64,000 nt of DNA from Desulfobaculum xiamenense. Its GTDB lineage: Bacteria > Desulfobacterota > Desulfovibrionia > Desulfovibrionales > Desulfovibrionaceae. A model generated the notes under the pieces. The model had not been told where the DNA came from, did not search any database, and saw nothing but the letters and a program-made list of their open reading frames with translations. A program made the position numbers and the translations under genes. Position 1 is the stretch's first letter; each line of letters starts with the position of its first letter. This document shows, one piece after another, positions 56,166-64,000 of the stretch. The stretch spans positions 1,698,567 to 1,762,566 of the forward strand of contig NZ_JAATJA010000001.1 in assembly GCF_011927665.1 (NCBI RefSeq), read 5' to 3'.

Positions 56166-56498
56166 GCCCTTCTCCTTGCTCCGCGACCATGATCACACAT
56201 ACCCCGACGCATAGAGACTCAACTCCATACTAAAAAGGAATCTGAAGAAAATATCAAGCAGCACGGGAGAAACGCGCAGCGCACCACACTATGATGGGAT
56301 GCACAGCACACGACACGCGCTCAACCATGCAACATTCGGATATGATGCGACTATTCGCACCATGCAGACGCAATGCATCACAGCAAGCGACACAAAACGA
56401 GTTCGACGCGATTCACGCGACGACTTCGCGAAGTGAGGGGGATGGTGGAGGAAAAGTCGAACAGTGGCGCGGACCGGAGACCGGTCCGCGCCACTGCG
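56166..56498. other. Gene-free stretch upstream of the cyclase gene, with UvrD terminator
   Basis: Between 56166 and 56462 I see no gene; it should contain the cyclase promoter, but no convincing -35/-10 pair stands out. At 56463-56495 AGTGGCGCGGACCGG and CCGGTCCGCGCCACT form a perfect 15-base stem with loop AGA, followed on the minus strand by a short GTTCGACTTTTCC tail. This is the terminator of the minus-strand helicase gene ending at 56499. Confidence 0.75.
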
Positions 56499-58649
56499 CT
56501 ATTCGAGTTCGAGGAAGTTGGCCAGAATGACCTTGAGGCCGAAGCCGGGGAAATTGACGCGGTACTTGTCGCCATCCACGGTGGCGACAATCTTTCCGCG
56601 CCCGAAGATTTTGTGTCGGCAATAGCCGAGGCGTGAGGGCGGCACCTTTCCGGTAGCCGGGGCGGAGGGTGCGGCGGGTGCGGACGCGCCAAAGGAGCGC
56701 GGCGAGGCCAGGGCCTGCGCCGGTGCGGCATCGCGGGCGCGGGACATGGTCCCCGAGAAATTCTCACGCCACGACTCGTACACGGTTTCCGGCAACTCGG
56801 CGAGAAACGGGCTTTCGAGGGCCGGCTCGCTTGAGTGATTGTACTGATTGTAGACCGTGGACGGCACGAACAGCCCCAGATAATCGCGGGCGCGCGTACA
56901 GGCCACGTAGAGCAGCCTGCGCTCCTCCTCAAGGTCGTCGGCGCTGTTCAGCGCATGGCGCGAGGGGAAGCGGTCCTGCACGAGGTCGATGACCAGCACG
57001 ACCGACCATTCGAGGCCCTTGGAGGAATGCACCGTGGACAGAACCAGCGCGTGCTCCTTGCCCCGCTCGTCCTCGTCCTGCGGATTCTCAAGGCTGATGT
57101 CGCCAAGAAAGGCCTCAAGGTCCGAATACTGCGAGGCGATGCGCTCCAGCTGCTCAAGCCCTGACCGGCGCTGCGGATAGTCGTCCGGATACTTGCGTTC
57201 GAGAATCGGCGTGTAGAATTCGAGCACGCGGGCGAGCATGGCCGCTGGGGTCCCCCCAAGCGCGCGTTGCTCGTCGAGAAAATCGAGAACTTCGCCGATC
57301 TCGGGCGAACGCCTGCGCACTCCGGCGAGGTGGGCGTTGTCTCCCGCTAAAACCGCCTCATAGATGCGCCCCACCGTCTTCGGTCCCACGCCCTTGATGT
57401 GCGACAGCACGCGCTGCCACGAAGGCACGTCCGCCGGATTCTGGCCGAGGCGCATGAAGCCGAGCACGTCCTTGATGTGCGCCGCCTCGGAGAACCGCAG
57501 GCCGCCGAACTTCTGAAAACGCATGCCAAGCTTGTTCAGGGCCACTTCCACAGGGTAGGAGTGATAGCCCGCGCGGAACAGCACGGCGATCTCGTGCAGC
57601 GGGTACTTCTTGGACAACTCCAGAACCTTGTTCACCACTGCGTTGGCCTGCGAGCGGTCCGACAGGGTGCGGAAAACCTGCGGAAGCGGACCGTCCTTGC
57701 GCTCGGAGAACAGGTGCTTGCGGAACTTCAGCTGCGCCTGTTCGAGGATGGCGTTGGTCAGATCCAGCACGGGCTGGGCGGAACGGTAGTTCTGCTCCAG
57801 CCGGATGATCTTCGCGCCGGGGAACTGGTTGGGGAAATCCAGAATGTTGTGCACGTTGGCCCCGCGAAAGGCGTAGATGGACTGGGCGTCGTCGCCCACG
57901 GCCATGACGTTGCCGCCATCCCCGGCCAGAAGCCGGACGATGCGCGCCTGCACAAGGTTGGTGTCCTGAAATTCGTCGACCATGACGAAGCGGTAGCGCG
58001 CACGGGCCAGTTCCAACGCCGGAGCGTGGTCCGAGAGCAGCCGTTCGAGGCCGAAAAGCAGATCGTCATAGTCAAGCAGGCCGTGACGCGTCTTAAAGCT
58101 CTCGTAGCCCTTGGCCACGAGGCCGATCTCGTCCTCGTAGCGCGACAGGTGGTAGGCCTCACCGCGCAGGATGTCGGCGATGGGCATTTCCTTGTTACGG
58201 CTCTTGCTGATGAGCGACAGCAGCGTGCTGCGCTTGGGGAACGAGCGGTCGCCCTTGCCAAGGCGCAGATCGTCGCGAATGTCGCGCAGGATGCCTTCGG
58301 CATCGGACTGGTCCATGACCGTCAGGCCATTCTTCGCGCCCATCGCCTCGGCATAGCGACGCAGCCACGCGTAGGCGAAGGAATGGAAGGTGCCGCCGGT
58401 GACACCGTACAGTCCCTGCGCACCGAGCAGCAGGCTTGCCCTGTCGAGCATCTCCTGCGCCGCCTTGCGGGTGAAGGTCAGAAGCAGGATGCTGTCCGGC
58501 GAATGGCCCTGCTGCACGATGTTGGCCATACGGTAGACGATGGTGCGGGTCTTGCCCGAACCGGCACCGGCAATGACCAGCACCGGGCCGTCGAGAGTCT
58601 CCACGGCCTCGCGCTGGGCCGGATTCAATTCTTTCCTGAAATCTATCAT
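56499..58649 (-). CDS. uvrD: UvrD/PcrA-type DNA helicase
   Basis: The 716-residue superfamily 1A helicase starts MIDFRKELNPAQREAVETLDGPVLVIAGAGSGKTRTIVYRMANIV. Motifs are Walker A AGAGSGKT, Ia LLTFTRKAAQEMLDRA, II VDEFQDTN, III VGDDAQSIYAFRGA, IV RLEQNYRSA, V VHSSKGLEWSVVLV and VI EEERRLLYVACTRARDYL. A C-terminal ASAPAAPSAPATGKVPPSRLGYCRHKIFGRGKIVATVDGDKYRVNF domain closes it, a Tudor-like PcrA tail that contacts RNA polymerase in relatives. It unwinds DNA in repair. The ATG at 58649 gives the standard start; the longer frame is unrelated. Confidence 0.93.
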   Translation of the reverse strand: MIDFRKELNPAQREAVETLDGPVLVIAGAGSGKTRTIVYRMANIVQQGHSPDSILLLTFTRKAAQEMLDRASLLLGAQGLYGVTGGTFHSFAYAWLRRYAEAMGAKNGLTVMDQSDAEGILRDIRDDLRLGKGDRSFPKRSTLLSLISKSRNKEMPIADILRGEAYHLSRYEDEIGLVAKGYESFKTRHGLLDYDDLLFGLERLLSDHAPALELARARYRFVMVDEFQDTNLVQARIVRLLAGDGGNVMAVGDDAQSIYAFRGANVHNILDFPNQFPGAKIIRLEQNYRSAQPVLDLTNAILEQAQLKFRKHLFSERKDGPLPQVFRTLSDRSQANAVVNKVLELSKKYPLHEIAVLFRAGYHSYPVEVALNKLGMRFQKFGGLRFSEAAHIKDVLGFMRLGQNPADVPSWQRVLSHIKGVGPKTVGRIYEAVLAGDNAHLAGVRRRSPEIGEVLDFLDEQRALGGTPAAMLARVLEFYTPILERKYPDDYPQRRSGLEQLERIASQYSDLEAFLGDISLENPQDEDERGKEHALVLSTVHSSKGLEWSVVLVIDLVQDRFPSRHALNSADDLEEERRLLYVACTRARDYLGLFVPSTVYNQYNHSSEPALESPFLAELPETVYESWRENFSGTMSRARDAAPAQALASPRSFGASAPAAPSAPATGKVPPSRLGYCRHKIFGRGKIVATVDGDKYRVNFPGFGLKVILANFLELE

Positions 58650-58787
58650 GTTCGATCGAATGCGATGGTCTTCGTGTTTATCCGCAAAGGCGGCGTGAAA
58701 AGGCAGGGACGGCGGGCCGCCCGGCGAAAGGCTCAACGAGTGCGCACAAGGCCGGGGCACCGGAGCGCGCCGCCAGCGAGCGGGTCG

Positions 58788-60092
58788 TCAATACTGCGTG
58801 CTGCACCCGAAAAAGTCCAGCACCAGCCTGCCCGCGTCGCGCGTGGTGTGCGCTCGCTCGCCTGCACTGTCGTAGAAGAATGCGCCGTCCGCTGCATGCG
58901 CTCCGCTGCGCCCGTGCAGCCCGAACACGCTTCGACCATCGAACTTCGCGGTGAGGCTCATGCCCGGTTGCGCCTCGCACACGAGGTCCGGAGCGAAGGG
59001 AGCCATGGGGCCGGGATAGAGTTCCTCACGCAGGTGCACGGCCCGCATCACGGGACGTCCGGCGTATTCCATGCGTAGCAACTCCTCGCGCAGCCTGTGG
59101 CGCAGGGCCATGGCGTCGACAGCGCCAAGCCGCCCGCGCGCGAAACGCTCCGCCGTGTGCAGATAGATGCGCCCCGGATCGAGCGCGAAGGCCGTGGTCG
59201 ATGGCGTGATGACCGAGGCATCCAGCTCCGAGAGCGCATGGCCTTCAAGACGCAGATAGCCATGCCCGGCCAGCCACGCGTTCATATCCACCTCGGTGAC
59301 GAGATCCGTAAAGCCGTGGTCGGCAAGGGCCACGAGGCGCTTCGGTCCGGGCAGGGCGTCGTAGCGCTCCAGCAGCGCGCCAGCCACGCGGTCCAGATGC
59401 CGGAACAGCTCCATGCACGCGCCATGCAGGGGATGCGCAACGTCGCGCATGGCCGGAAAGAGAAAATGGAAGAGCCGGTCCGGCTCAGTGAGCACGAACA
59501 CGAACAGATCCCACGCCATGTCGCGCCAAAAGAGATCGAGCGCAGCCAGTCGGGCATCGAGGGTGGCCGACAGCTCCGAAAGCAGCAGGTCATGATTATC
59601 TCGCCCTCGCACGGTGTCGGCTTCGAGGCGATAGTTCATGGCACGGAGTTGTCCGGCAAGGAAAGGCGGAAACACCGCGCGAGACAGCTCCGGAGCGACG
59701 AAGCCCGCCACCAGCATGCCGCGCATGGGGCGGGCCGGGTACATGTTGGGCAGATTCACGACGCGCGAGGACAAGCCGCGCTCGCCGATGCGGTCAAAAA
59801 TGGTCGGCACGCGTACGGCGGTGGAATCGACGATGCCCACGGCGTAGCTGCGCGGGTCGATGCGGGTGAAGCCGAATACGCCGTGCTCCTCGGGTCCGGC
59901 GGCGGTGGCGAAAGAGGTCCAGTTGACGGGCGAAAGCTCGGGCAGTTCAGCCCGCATTTCGTGGGCCTGAGCGGACAGGGCAAGGCGGGCGAGATGTGGC
60001 GTGACGCCAGCCTCGCAGAGCTCGCGCAGCAGGGACAGGGGCATGCCGTCCAATCCGAGGACGACCATGCGGGGACGTTCGGTCGTTTGCAT
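58788..60092 (-). CDS. Alkaline-phosphatase-superfamily phosphodiesterase/nucleotide pyrophosphatase-like protein
   Basis: The 434-residue protein starts MQTTERPRMVVLGLDGMPLSLLRELCEAGVTPHLARLA with the metal Asp in GLDGMP. It shows SPVNWTSFATAAGPEEHGVFGF, where Thr/Ser at the nucleophile position is within NWTSF, later TEPDRLFHFLFP, and a second metal site LVALADHGFTDL. These match type I phosphodiesterase/nucleotide pyrophosphatases. It has no signal peptide. The substrate cannot be told. It stands alone, between the helicase and a LysR gene. Confidence 0.87.
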   Translation of the reverse strand: MQTTERPRMVVLGLDGMPLSLLRELCEAGVTPHLARLALSAQAHEMRAELPELSPVNWTSFATAAGPEEHGVFGFTRIDPRSYAVGIVDSTAVRVPTIFDRIGERGLSSRVVNLPNMYPARPMRGMLVAGFVAPELSRAVFPPFLAGQLRAMNYRLEADTVRGRDNHDLLLSELSATLDARLAALDLFWRDMAWDLFVFVLTEPDRLFHFLFPAMRDVAHPLHGACMELFRHLDRVAGALLERYDALPGPKRLVALADHGFTDLVTEVDMNAWLAGHGYLRLEGHALSELDASVITPSTTAFALDPGRIYLHTAERFARGRLGAVDAMALRHRLREELLRMEYAGRPVMRAVHLREELYPGPMAPFAPDLVCEAQPGMSLTAKFDGRSVFGLHGRSGAHAADGAFFYDSAGERAHTTRDAGRLVLDFFGCSTQY

Positions 60093-60133
60093 GGGCGATG
60101 GGGTATCACAAACGTCCGCAAAGGCGAAGTAGC

Positions 60134-61033
60134 CTATTCGCCCGCTTCCACACGCGCCCTCACCACCTCTATGAACTTGTGGACGGCCGGATTCTTCTCA
60201 TCCTTGCGCCAGACGACCCACAATGTCGGGCTGGGCAGGTTTTCGTCCAGCGGCACGAAAACCACGCCCCTGCGCGCCACAAGCGGTGCCGACGAAAAGT
60301 GCACGGCAAAACCGAGGCCGCTGGCCACCAGCGCAAGCTCCGTCTCCAACTGCTCTGTTTCCTGAACGACTCTCGGCTCCACCCCGGCATCGCGAAACGC
60401 GTTGAACAGCACGTCGTAGCATTCGGGGTGCTGACATCTCGGGAAGGTGATCATCGCTTCGCCGTCCAAATCCTTAAAGAACAGACTGTCGCGCCGGGCA
60501 AGCCTGTGACCATCCGGCAGCGTGACCATGAGCGCCTCCTGCCGTCCATCGAGCAGCATGGATTCGAAGGCGGAACACGGCTTGTCCACGACACCGACGC
60601 ACCCCACGTCAAGCTCGCCCTCCCGCAACATCCGAAGCTGCCGGGATGTCGAATATTCACCGAGGTCGAGAGCGATACGCGGATACGCTTCACGAAAGGC
60701 CTTCAGCGCCAGTGGGTAATCCGTCATGTACGCCCTGCTGACAGCACCGATCCGCAGACGCCCTTCCTCGCCAGCTTCAATGTCGCGCGCATGCCTGACC
60801 GCCTTGTCCAATTCGGAAAGCACGCGGTAGGCATCGTCCCGAAACGCCTCTCCGGCACGGGTCAGCTCCACGCTTCGACTCGTGCGCTCGAAAAGCGTCA
60901 CGCCAAGCTCGTCCTCAAGCTGCCGAATCTGCTGACTTAGCGGCGGCTGCGACATATTGAGCCGTTTCGCGGCACGCCCGAAGTGCAGTTCCTCCGCAAC
61001 CGTCACGAAGTATCGCAAATGCCTCAACTCCAT
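60134..61033 (-). CDS. LysR-family transcriptional regulator
   Basis: The 299-residue protein starts MELRHLRYFVTVAEELHFGRAAKRLNMSQPPLSQQIRQLEDELGVTLFERTSRSVELTRAGEAF, a full LysR winged-helix domain, followed by the periplasmic-binding-like effector domain (RLRIGAVSRAYMTDYPLALKAFREAYP...). It is transcribed away from the small exported-protein gene at 61136; the 102-base gap is the likely shared control region. The ligand is unknown; the similarity of the start to BenM/CatR-type regulators is general. Confidence 0.93.
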   Translation of the reverse strand: MELRHLRYFVTVAEELHFGRAAKRLNMSQPPLSQQIRQLEDELGVTLFERTSRSVELTRAGEAFRDDAYRVLSELDKAVRHARDIEAGEEGRLRIGAVSRAYMTDYPLALKAFREAYPRIALDLGEYSTSRQLRMLREGELDVGCVGVVDKPCSAFESMLLDGRQEALMVTLPDGHRLARRDSLFFKDLDGEAMITFPRCQHPECYDVLFNAFRDAGVEPRVVQETEQLETELALVASGLGFAVHFSSAPLVARRGVVFVPLDENLPSPTLWVVWRKDEKNPAVHKFIEVVRARVEAGE

Positions 61034-61135
61034 CTTCGATACCTCCGAGATATCGTTCGACGCAAAACAGGTATTGGACCTCTTCGCCCACCTTCTGCAA
61101 ATTCAGACCATACCTGTCAATCAATGGAGGACAAC

Positions 61136-61594
61136 ATGATTAAAAAAGTATCGATCAATATCGTTCACAAATCAATCCGTCTCTTCGCCGTATACATCTC
61201 CTGCGCGGCTCTCATTCTGTGCATGCTCACCGCCCCCGCCCATGCGGACGACGACACGCCCATCCTGCCGACCGCAATCGCACTGGACGCGAAGGGCGTC
61301 GTCTACATGGCCAACCATGACAGCGGGCAGATCGACTGCGTGTGGGCCGACGGCAGCAGAACGCCCCTTGCCCAAGGACTCGACCGCCCCAGCGCCATCG
61401 CGGTGGACAGACTGCGAACCGTTTTCGTGGGAACACTGTCGGGAGAAGTCTGGGCGATTACGCCATCCGGCGAACGCACGCTTGCGGCAAAAGGCTTGCC
61501 CGCCGTACTGGCCCTGACCATCGACAGAGACGGAACGCCGCTCATCGCCTGCCACGGCGGAACCCTCGTCCGACTGGCAAAACACTCCGAATAA
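61136..61594 (+). CDS. Small exported NHL/beta-propeller-like protein
   Basis: The 152-residue protein has a signal peptide (MIKKVSINIVHKSIRLFAVYISCAALILCMLTAPAHA). It then contains three repeats of the NHL or SMP-30 type: PTAIALDAKGVVYMANHDSGQIDCVWADGS, PSAIAVDRLRTVFVGTLSGEVWAITPSGE and VLALTIDRDGTPLIACHGGTLVRLAK. A whole propeller needs four to six blades, so this is either half a propeller that oligomerises or a shortened protein. GGAGG stands before the ATG. It is divergent from the LysR gene and may be its target. Confidence 0.75.
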   Translation: MIKKVSINIVHKSIRLFAVYISCAALILCMLTAPAHADDDTPILPTAIALDAKGVVYMANHDSGQIDCVWADGSRTPLAQGLDRPSAIAVDRLRTVFVGTLSGEVWAITPSGERTLAAKGLPAVLALTIDRDGTPLIACHGGTLVRLAKHSE

Positions 61595-61630
61595 CGGCCC
61601 CGGCACACCAAAACCTCTCACCCAGAATCA

Positions 61631-61658
61631 TTGACGATGAGGCGCGCCTCGGTATAGA
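61631..61658 (+). promoter_or_regulatory. Sigma-70 promoter of tRNA-Leu
   Basis: TTGACG (61631-61636) and TATAGA (61653-61658) are 16 bases apart and precede the tRNA by 14 bases. Confidence 0.75.
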
Positions 61659-61672
61659 GGAAAAACGCACCT

Positions 61673-61759
61673 GCCCGGGTGGTGGAATTGGTAGACACAA
61701 GAGACTTAAAATCTCTCGGACTTCGGTCTGTGCGGGTTCAAGCCCCGCCCCGGGTACCA
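61673..61759 (+). tRNA. tRNA-Leu (anticodon UAA)
   Basis: Acceptor GCCCGGG pairs with CCCGGGT (one G-U pair), the D-arm is GGAATTGGTAGACAC, the anticodon loop CTTAAAA contains TAA, a class II variable arm (CTCGGACTTCGGTCTGTG region) follows, the T-loop GGTTCAAGCCC is intact, and CCA is encoded at 61757-61759. Confidence 0.96.
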
Positions 61760-61765
61760 AGGCTT

Positions 61766-61803
61766 AAAAGCCCTTCAGTTGAGTTCAACTGAAGGGCTTT
61801 TTG
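61766..61803 (+). terminator. Terminator of tRNA-Leu
   Basis: AAAAGCCCTTCAGTTGA and TCAACTGAAGGGCTTTT form a long perfect stem with a two-base loop and T-run. Confidence 0.93.
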
Positions 61804-61852
61804 CTTTTATCCCCACGAAACATGCCGCCCAAGAACAAACAGAGGTGATCCT

Positions 61853-61892
61853 CAAAAAAAATCAGCCCGCCGGTTCCATGACCTGGCGGGCT
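61853..61892 (-). terminator. Terminator of rarD
   Basis: On the minus strand AGCCCGCC...GGCGGGCT (with one bulged base) is followed by GATTTTTTTT, 20 bases after the rarD stop. Confidence 0.88.
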
Positions 61893-61914
61893 GTGCAAGC
61901 GTCGCTGATGAGCT

Positions 61915-62844
61915 CTAGGCGTGGGCAGGCTTGGGCTGATACAGCTTGCGGCGGTTCCTGCGCCGGGCCCTCATGCTGTCAAAGGTATACAAAATGATGC
62001 CCGTCCACGTCAGAGCAAAGGTTTGCGCGGTGGAAAGGGTCAAGGTTTCATCGTACAGAATGACTCCCATCAAGAAAATGAGTGTCGGGGACAGGTACTG
62101 GACGATGCCAAGGGTGGCCATACGCACATGAGGCGCCCCAAGGGCAAAGAGGAGCGTCGCCAAACCCGTGATGGCACCGGTGCCCATGATCAGCAGCACG
62201 GTGGGCGCGTCGGCTCCGCCCCAGACCTCGAATCCGGTAACCTTGCGGTAGGCCAGATACGCAATGGACACGGGCAGCAGGGTCAGACTCTCCACAAGCA
62301 TGCTGGGCAACGGCTTGGCCGTGACTTCGCGGCGAATAAGCCCATAGAACGCGAACGACGCGCCAATGATAAGGGCCATCACCGGAATTGTGCCCAAGGT
62401 GAAGAAGCTGGAAACCATGGCCAGACACGGCAGCAGCACGGCAAGCCCCTGCAACAGCGAAAGCCGTTCACGCAGGATGACGCAGCCCAGGCCAATTGTC
62501 ATGAGCGGCGTGAGAAAGTCGCCAAGACTTCCTTCCAGAACACGGTTGGAGTTCACCGCGATATAAAACGTCATCGCGTTCATGGCGAACATCACGGACG
62601 ACAGCGCAAGACGCACAGTGGTCTTTCTGTCCCTCAAAATAGCCCGGACCTCGCCAAGGCGTCCCTGAAGCAGCAGAACGACAAAGGTGAACACCACAAG
62701 CCATATCAGGCGGTGTGACAGCACCGTGTAAATGTCGATATGGGACAAGCTCTTCCAATAGGGGGTCAGGGATCCCCAAATGAAGTACGCCCCGAGTAGC
62801 GCGAGCAGACCCGTGGTCGCCTTCTTTGAATCTGTCTGTGTCAT
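61915..62844 (-). CDS. rarD: RarD/EamA-family permease
   Basis: The 309-residue protein starts MTQTDSKKATTGLLALLGAYFIWGSLTPYWKSLSHIDIYTVLSHRLIWLVVF, which is the RarD signature. Ten membrane helices follow in two EamA repeats (ALSSVMFAMNAMTFYIAVNSNRVLEGSLGDFLTPLMTIGLG and TGLATLLFALGAPHVRMATLGIVQYLSPTLIFLMGV). RarD-type proteins are drug/metabolite-superfamily permeases of uncertain substrate, related to chloramphenicol sensitivity proteins. The open frame extends 71 codons further upstream but without a ribosome binding site; the ATG at 62844 is used because it gives the family start. Confidence 0.93.
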   Translation of the reverse strand: MTQTDSKKATTGLLALLGAYFIWGSLTPYWKSLSHIDIYTVLSHRLIWLVVFTFVVLLLQGRLGEVRAILRDRKTTVRLALSSVMFAMNAMTFYIAVNSNRVLEGSLGDFLTPLMTIGLGCVILRERLSLLQGLAVLLPCLAMVSSFFTLGTIPVMALIIGASFAFYGLIRREVTAKPLPSMLVESLTLLPVSIAYLAYRKVTGFEVWGGADAPTVLLIMGTGAITGLATLLFALGAPHVRMATLGIVQYLSPTLIFLMGVILYDETLTLSTAQTFALTWTGIILYTFDSMRARRRNRRKLYQPKPAHA

Positions 62845-62855
62845 TGTAGTACCGT

Positions 62856-62881
62856 ACAGGACGCCACGTTTGGCGTCCTGT
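62856..62881 (-). promoter_or_regulatory. Perfect inverted repeat in the rarD 5' leader
   Basis: ACAGGACGCCA and TGGCGTCCTGT pair perfectly over 11 bases around CGTT, only 11 bases before the rarD ATG. It is not followed by a T-run. It could be an operator or an RNA hairpin limiting translation. Confidence 0.55.
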
Positions 62882-63191
62882 GTAGCTGGTGAAAGGATGC
62901 CTTCAATACCGACTAGGGAGGCATGGAAAATAGGCAGATTGCCCCGAATGTAAAGCTGTTTTTTCACTTTTTTCAGGCCAAGTTTTTCCAAGAATATCAG
63001 TATGGTGATCACGATCACCACTTGTTGCAAACCGGTACAAAACCCAATAACCCCCATAGTGGGAAGACAGGGATGAAAAGCGGCATTTCCGCCTCAAGAC
63101 ACACGGTTTTTGTGATGAAAAATTGAATAAAACACCGAGAGGTGGGAAATGTTTTCAAGTCCGACAATCGAATGTGCAAAGTAGCCCAGAG

Positions 63192-63217
63192 GTGGTCCCC
63201 ATTTTGACCGGACACCC
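63192..63217 (+). repeat. Isolated insertion-sequence end
   Basis: GTGGTCCCCA followed by CCGGACACCC begins with the same ten bases as both ends of the IS3-family element at 6140-7423 and stands 55 bases upstream of a transposase relic, so it is probably the surviving terminal repeat of that relic. The stretch 62882-63191 between rarD and here shows no supported gene. Confidence 0.55.
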
Positions 63218-63246
63218 CCGCCAACCTAGGAGGTAGTGCTGGAGGT

Positions 63247-63460
63247 ATGTCCAGAGATAGTGCTAACGAGTATCCCACGGTCGAAATCGTGCAGACGATT
63301 CAACGACGGCGTTGGACCTTGGGTGAGAAACTGTGAATCGTTGAGGAAGCGTCTCAGCCCGGGATGAGCATTTTGTATGTGGCTCGGAAATAAGGAATTG
63401 CCCAAAATCTCCTCTTCCTTTGAGACAGAGCGCAGGCAGGCCGCCATGAGGCGATATGAC
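63247..63460 (+). pseudogene. Degenerate transposase accessory gene (IS66 TnpA / IS3-type HTH)
   Basis: Reading from the ATG at 63247 gives MSRDSANEYPTVEIVQTIQRRR, then WTLGEKL, a stop, IVEEASQPGMSILYVARK, a stop, GIAQNLLFL, a stop and further fragments. This is the helix-turn-helix start of IS66 TnpA/IS3 OrfA-type proteins with at least four nonsense codons in one frame. It is a decayed relic; no second transposase gene is recognisable downstream. Confidence 0.75.
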
Positions 63461-63698
63461 GAGGCGGGGAGTGACCGAGGGCTGGGTGTTTCCACGCCGA
63501 ATCTCCTCTTTCGTTTGGAAATCCATGAATCCTGGCAGCACGGGAGTCATATGCCTAGCTGCGAGATTGTGGTTGCGCCCGAGACACGGGAGAGTCTCTG
63601 CCCACATGTCCCCCTCAGGGCAGAGATGTTCAGTAGAGAATCGGAGTCGATCCGCTCACCGTCTCGCCCTTCCATCCTCCCGCAGATTACAAGCCCAC

Positions 63699-63752
63699 AA
63701 ACGCCAAAACGCCCGCGCATCATACGATACGCGGGCGTTTTGGCGTTTTCTC
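63699..63752. terminator. Very strong hairpin terminator, orphan
   Basis: AAACGCCAAAACGCCCGCG and its exact complement form a 19-base stem (63699-63717 with 63730-63748) around a 12-base loop, with a T-rich tail on the plus strand. No plus-strand gene precedes it. It may be the end of the minus-strand rRNA operon, about 190 bases away, or of the decayed insertion. The rest of 63461-63939 shows no supported gene. Confidence 0.7.
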
Positions 63753-63939
63753 TTTCGAGAGTGCGTCGTGTCTTTGATGGGAGGCCTGGCCGTTTGGTGA
63801 TGCCACAGAAATAGTCCCCGTTTGGAGTGGCACTGCCGTTAGAAGGCACTTCCGCCAGGAGAACTCCCTTTCTGAAGACGCGGCCGTCAGGCGACGCGTC
63901 CATCGGGGATGGCGCGGGGTTCAGAAGGCGAAAAAAAAG

Positions 63940-64000
63940 TCCTGGCGACGGGCTACTTTCCCACAGACAACTCTGCAGTATCATCGCCGATGAGGTGCTT
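63940..64000 (-). rRNA. 5S ribosomal RNA, 3' part (continues beyond window)
   Basis: The minus-strand sequence includes CATCGGCGATGATACTGCAG, GTGGGAAAGTAGCCCGTCGC and CCAGG at the 3' end, the last two helices and 3' terminus of a delta-proteobacterial 5S rRNA. A run of eight Ts (63931-63938 as A on plus) follows the 3' end. The 5' half and the rest of the rRNA operon lie outside the window. Confidence 0.85.

Noticed and set aside
62845..63057. Extending rarD to the ATG at 63057
   Set aside because: No ribosome binding site there, and the ATG at 62844 gives the standard family N-terminus; kept only as a possible leader peptide.
63547..63984. 145-codon minus-strand frame next to the 5S rRNA
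   Set aside because: It overlaps the 5S 3' end and the perfect orphan terminator hairpin and shows no recognisable domain.

Overview
The window is GC-rich bacterial chromosome, most likely from a sulfate-reducing Desulfovibrio-type bacterium (order Desulfovibrionales). The main reasons are a complete qrcABCD operon (cytochrome c3:menaquinone oxidoreductase, typical of that group), the mercury-methylation pair hgcAB behind an ArsR-type regulator, and a 5S rRNA 3' end resembling that group. No species can be named from the sequence alone.

Layout. 1-5330: the tail of an unknown gene, then a YbbA/YbbP-type ABC exporter flanked by two TesA-like SGNH esterases, plus an FKBP prolyl isomerase. 5684-8922: tRNA-Ser(UGA) followed by the remnant of an AT-rich element integrated at the tRNA 3' end. 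It holds a truncated integrase, a decayed IS3-family insertion with three in-frame stops in orfB, and two AT-rich cargo genes (a membrane protein and a Csx15-like small protein). 9304-18719: an iron or metallophore uptake locus with a sigma-54 activator, a sigma-54 promoter overlapped by a Fur-like box, a leaderless substrate-binding-like protein, a TonB-dependent receptor and YejABE-type peptide permease genes without their ATPase.

18817-31672: a complete type I-E CRISPR-Cas locus on the minus strand, in the order cas3, array 2 (48 repeats), cas8e-cse2-cas7e-cas5e-cas6e-cas1-cas2, array 1 (15 repeats). The two arrays carry slightly different repeats but share a leader motif, which in array 1 overlaps the cas2 stop codon. 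31829-33796: arsR-hgcA-hgcB with an operator-like dyad. The hgcA frame continues upstream through an in-frame UGA to an ATG with a good ribosome binding site, and a bacterial-SECIS-like hairpin with a GGUU loop follows the UGA, so HgcA may be a selenoprotein here. This is the most striking observation in the window. 34040-39141: qrcABCD with terminator and promoter.

39167-41244: sugar-nucleotide genes (manC-like, rfbC). 41532-45210: a PAS histidine kinase, a tiny hydrophobic peptide and a Sel1/trypsin-like protease. 45344-50197: a Pot-type ABC transporter operon ending in a glycerophosphodiester phosphodiesterase. 50246-51963: mobA and gluQ. 52049-56165: a LysM/polysaccharide-deacetylase/TPR lipoprotein and a class III adenylate cyclase. 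56499-62844: a UvrD helicase, an AlkP-superfamily enzyme, a LysR regulator divergent from a small exported propeller-like protein, tRNA-Leu(UAA) and rarD. 63192-64000: transposase relics, a strong orphan terminator and the 3' end of a 5S rRNA on the minus strand.
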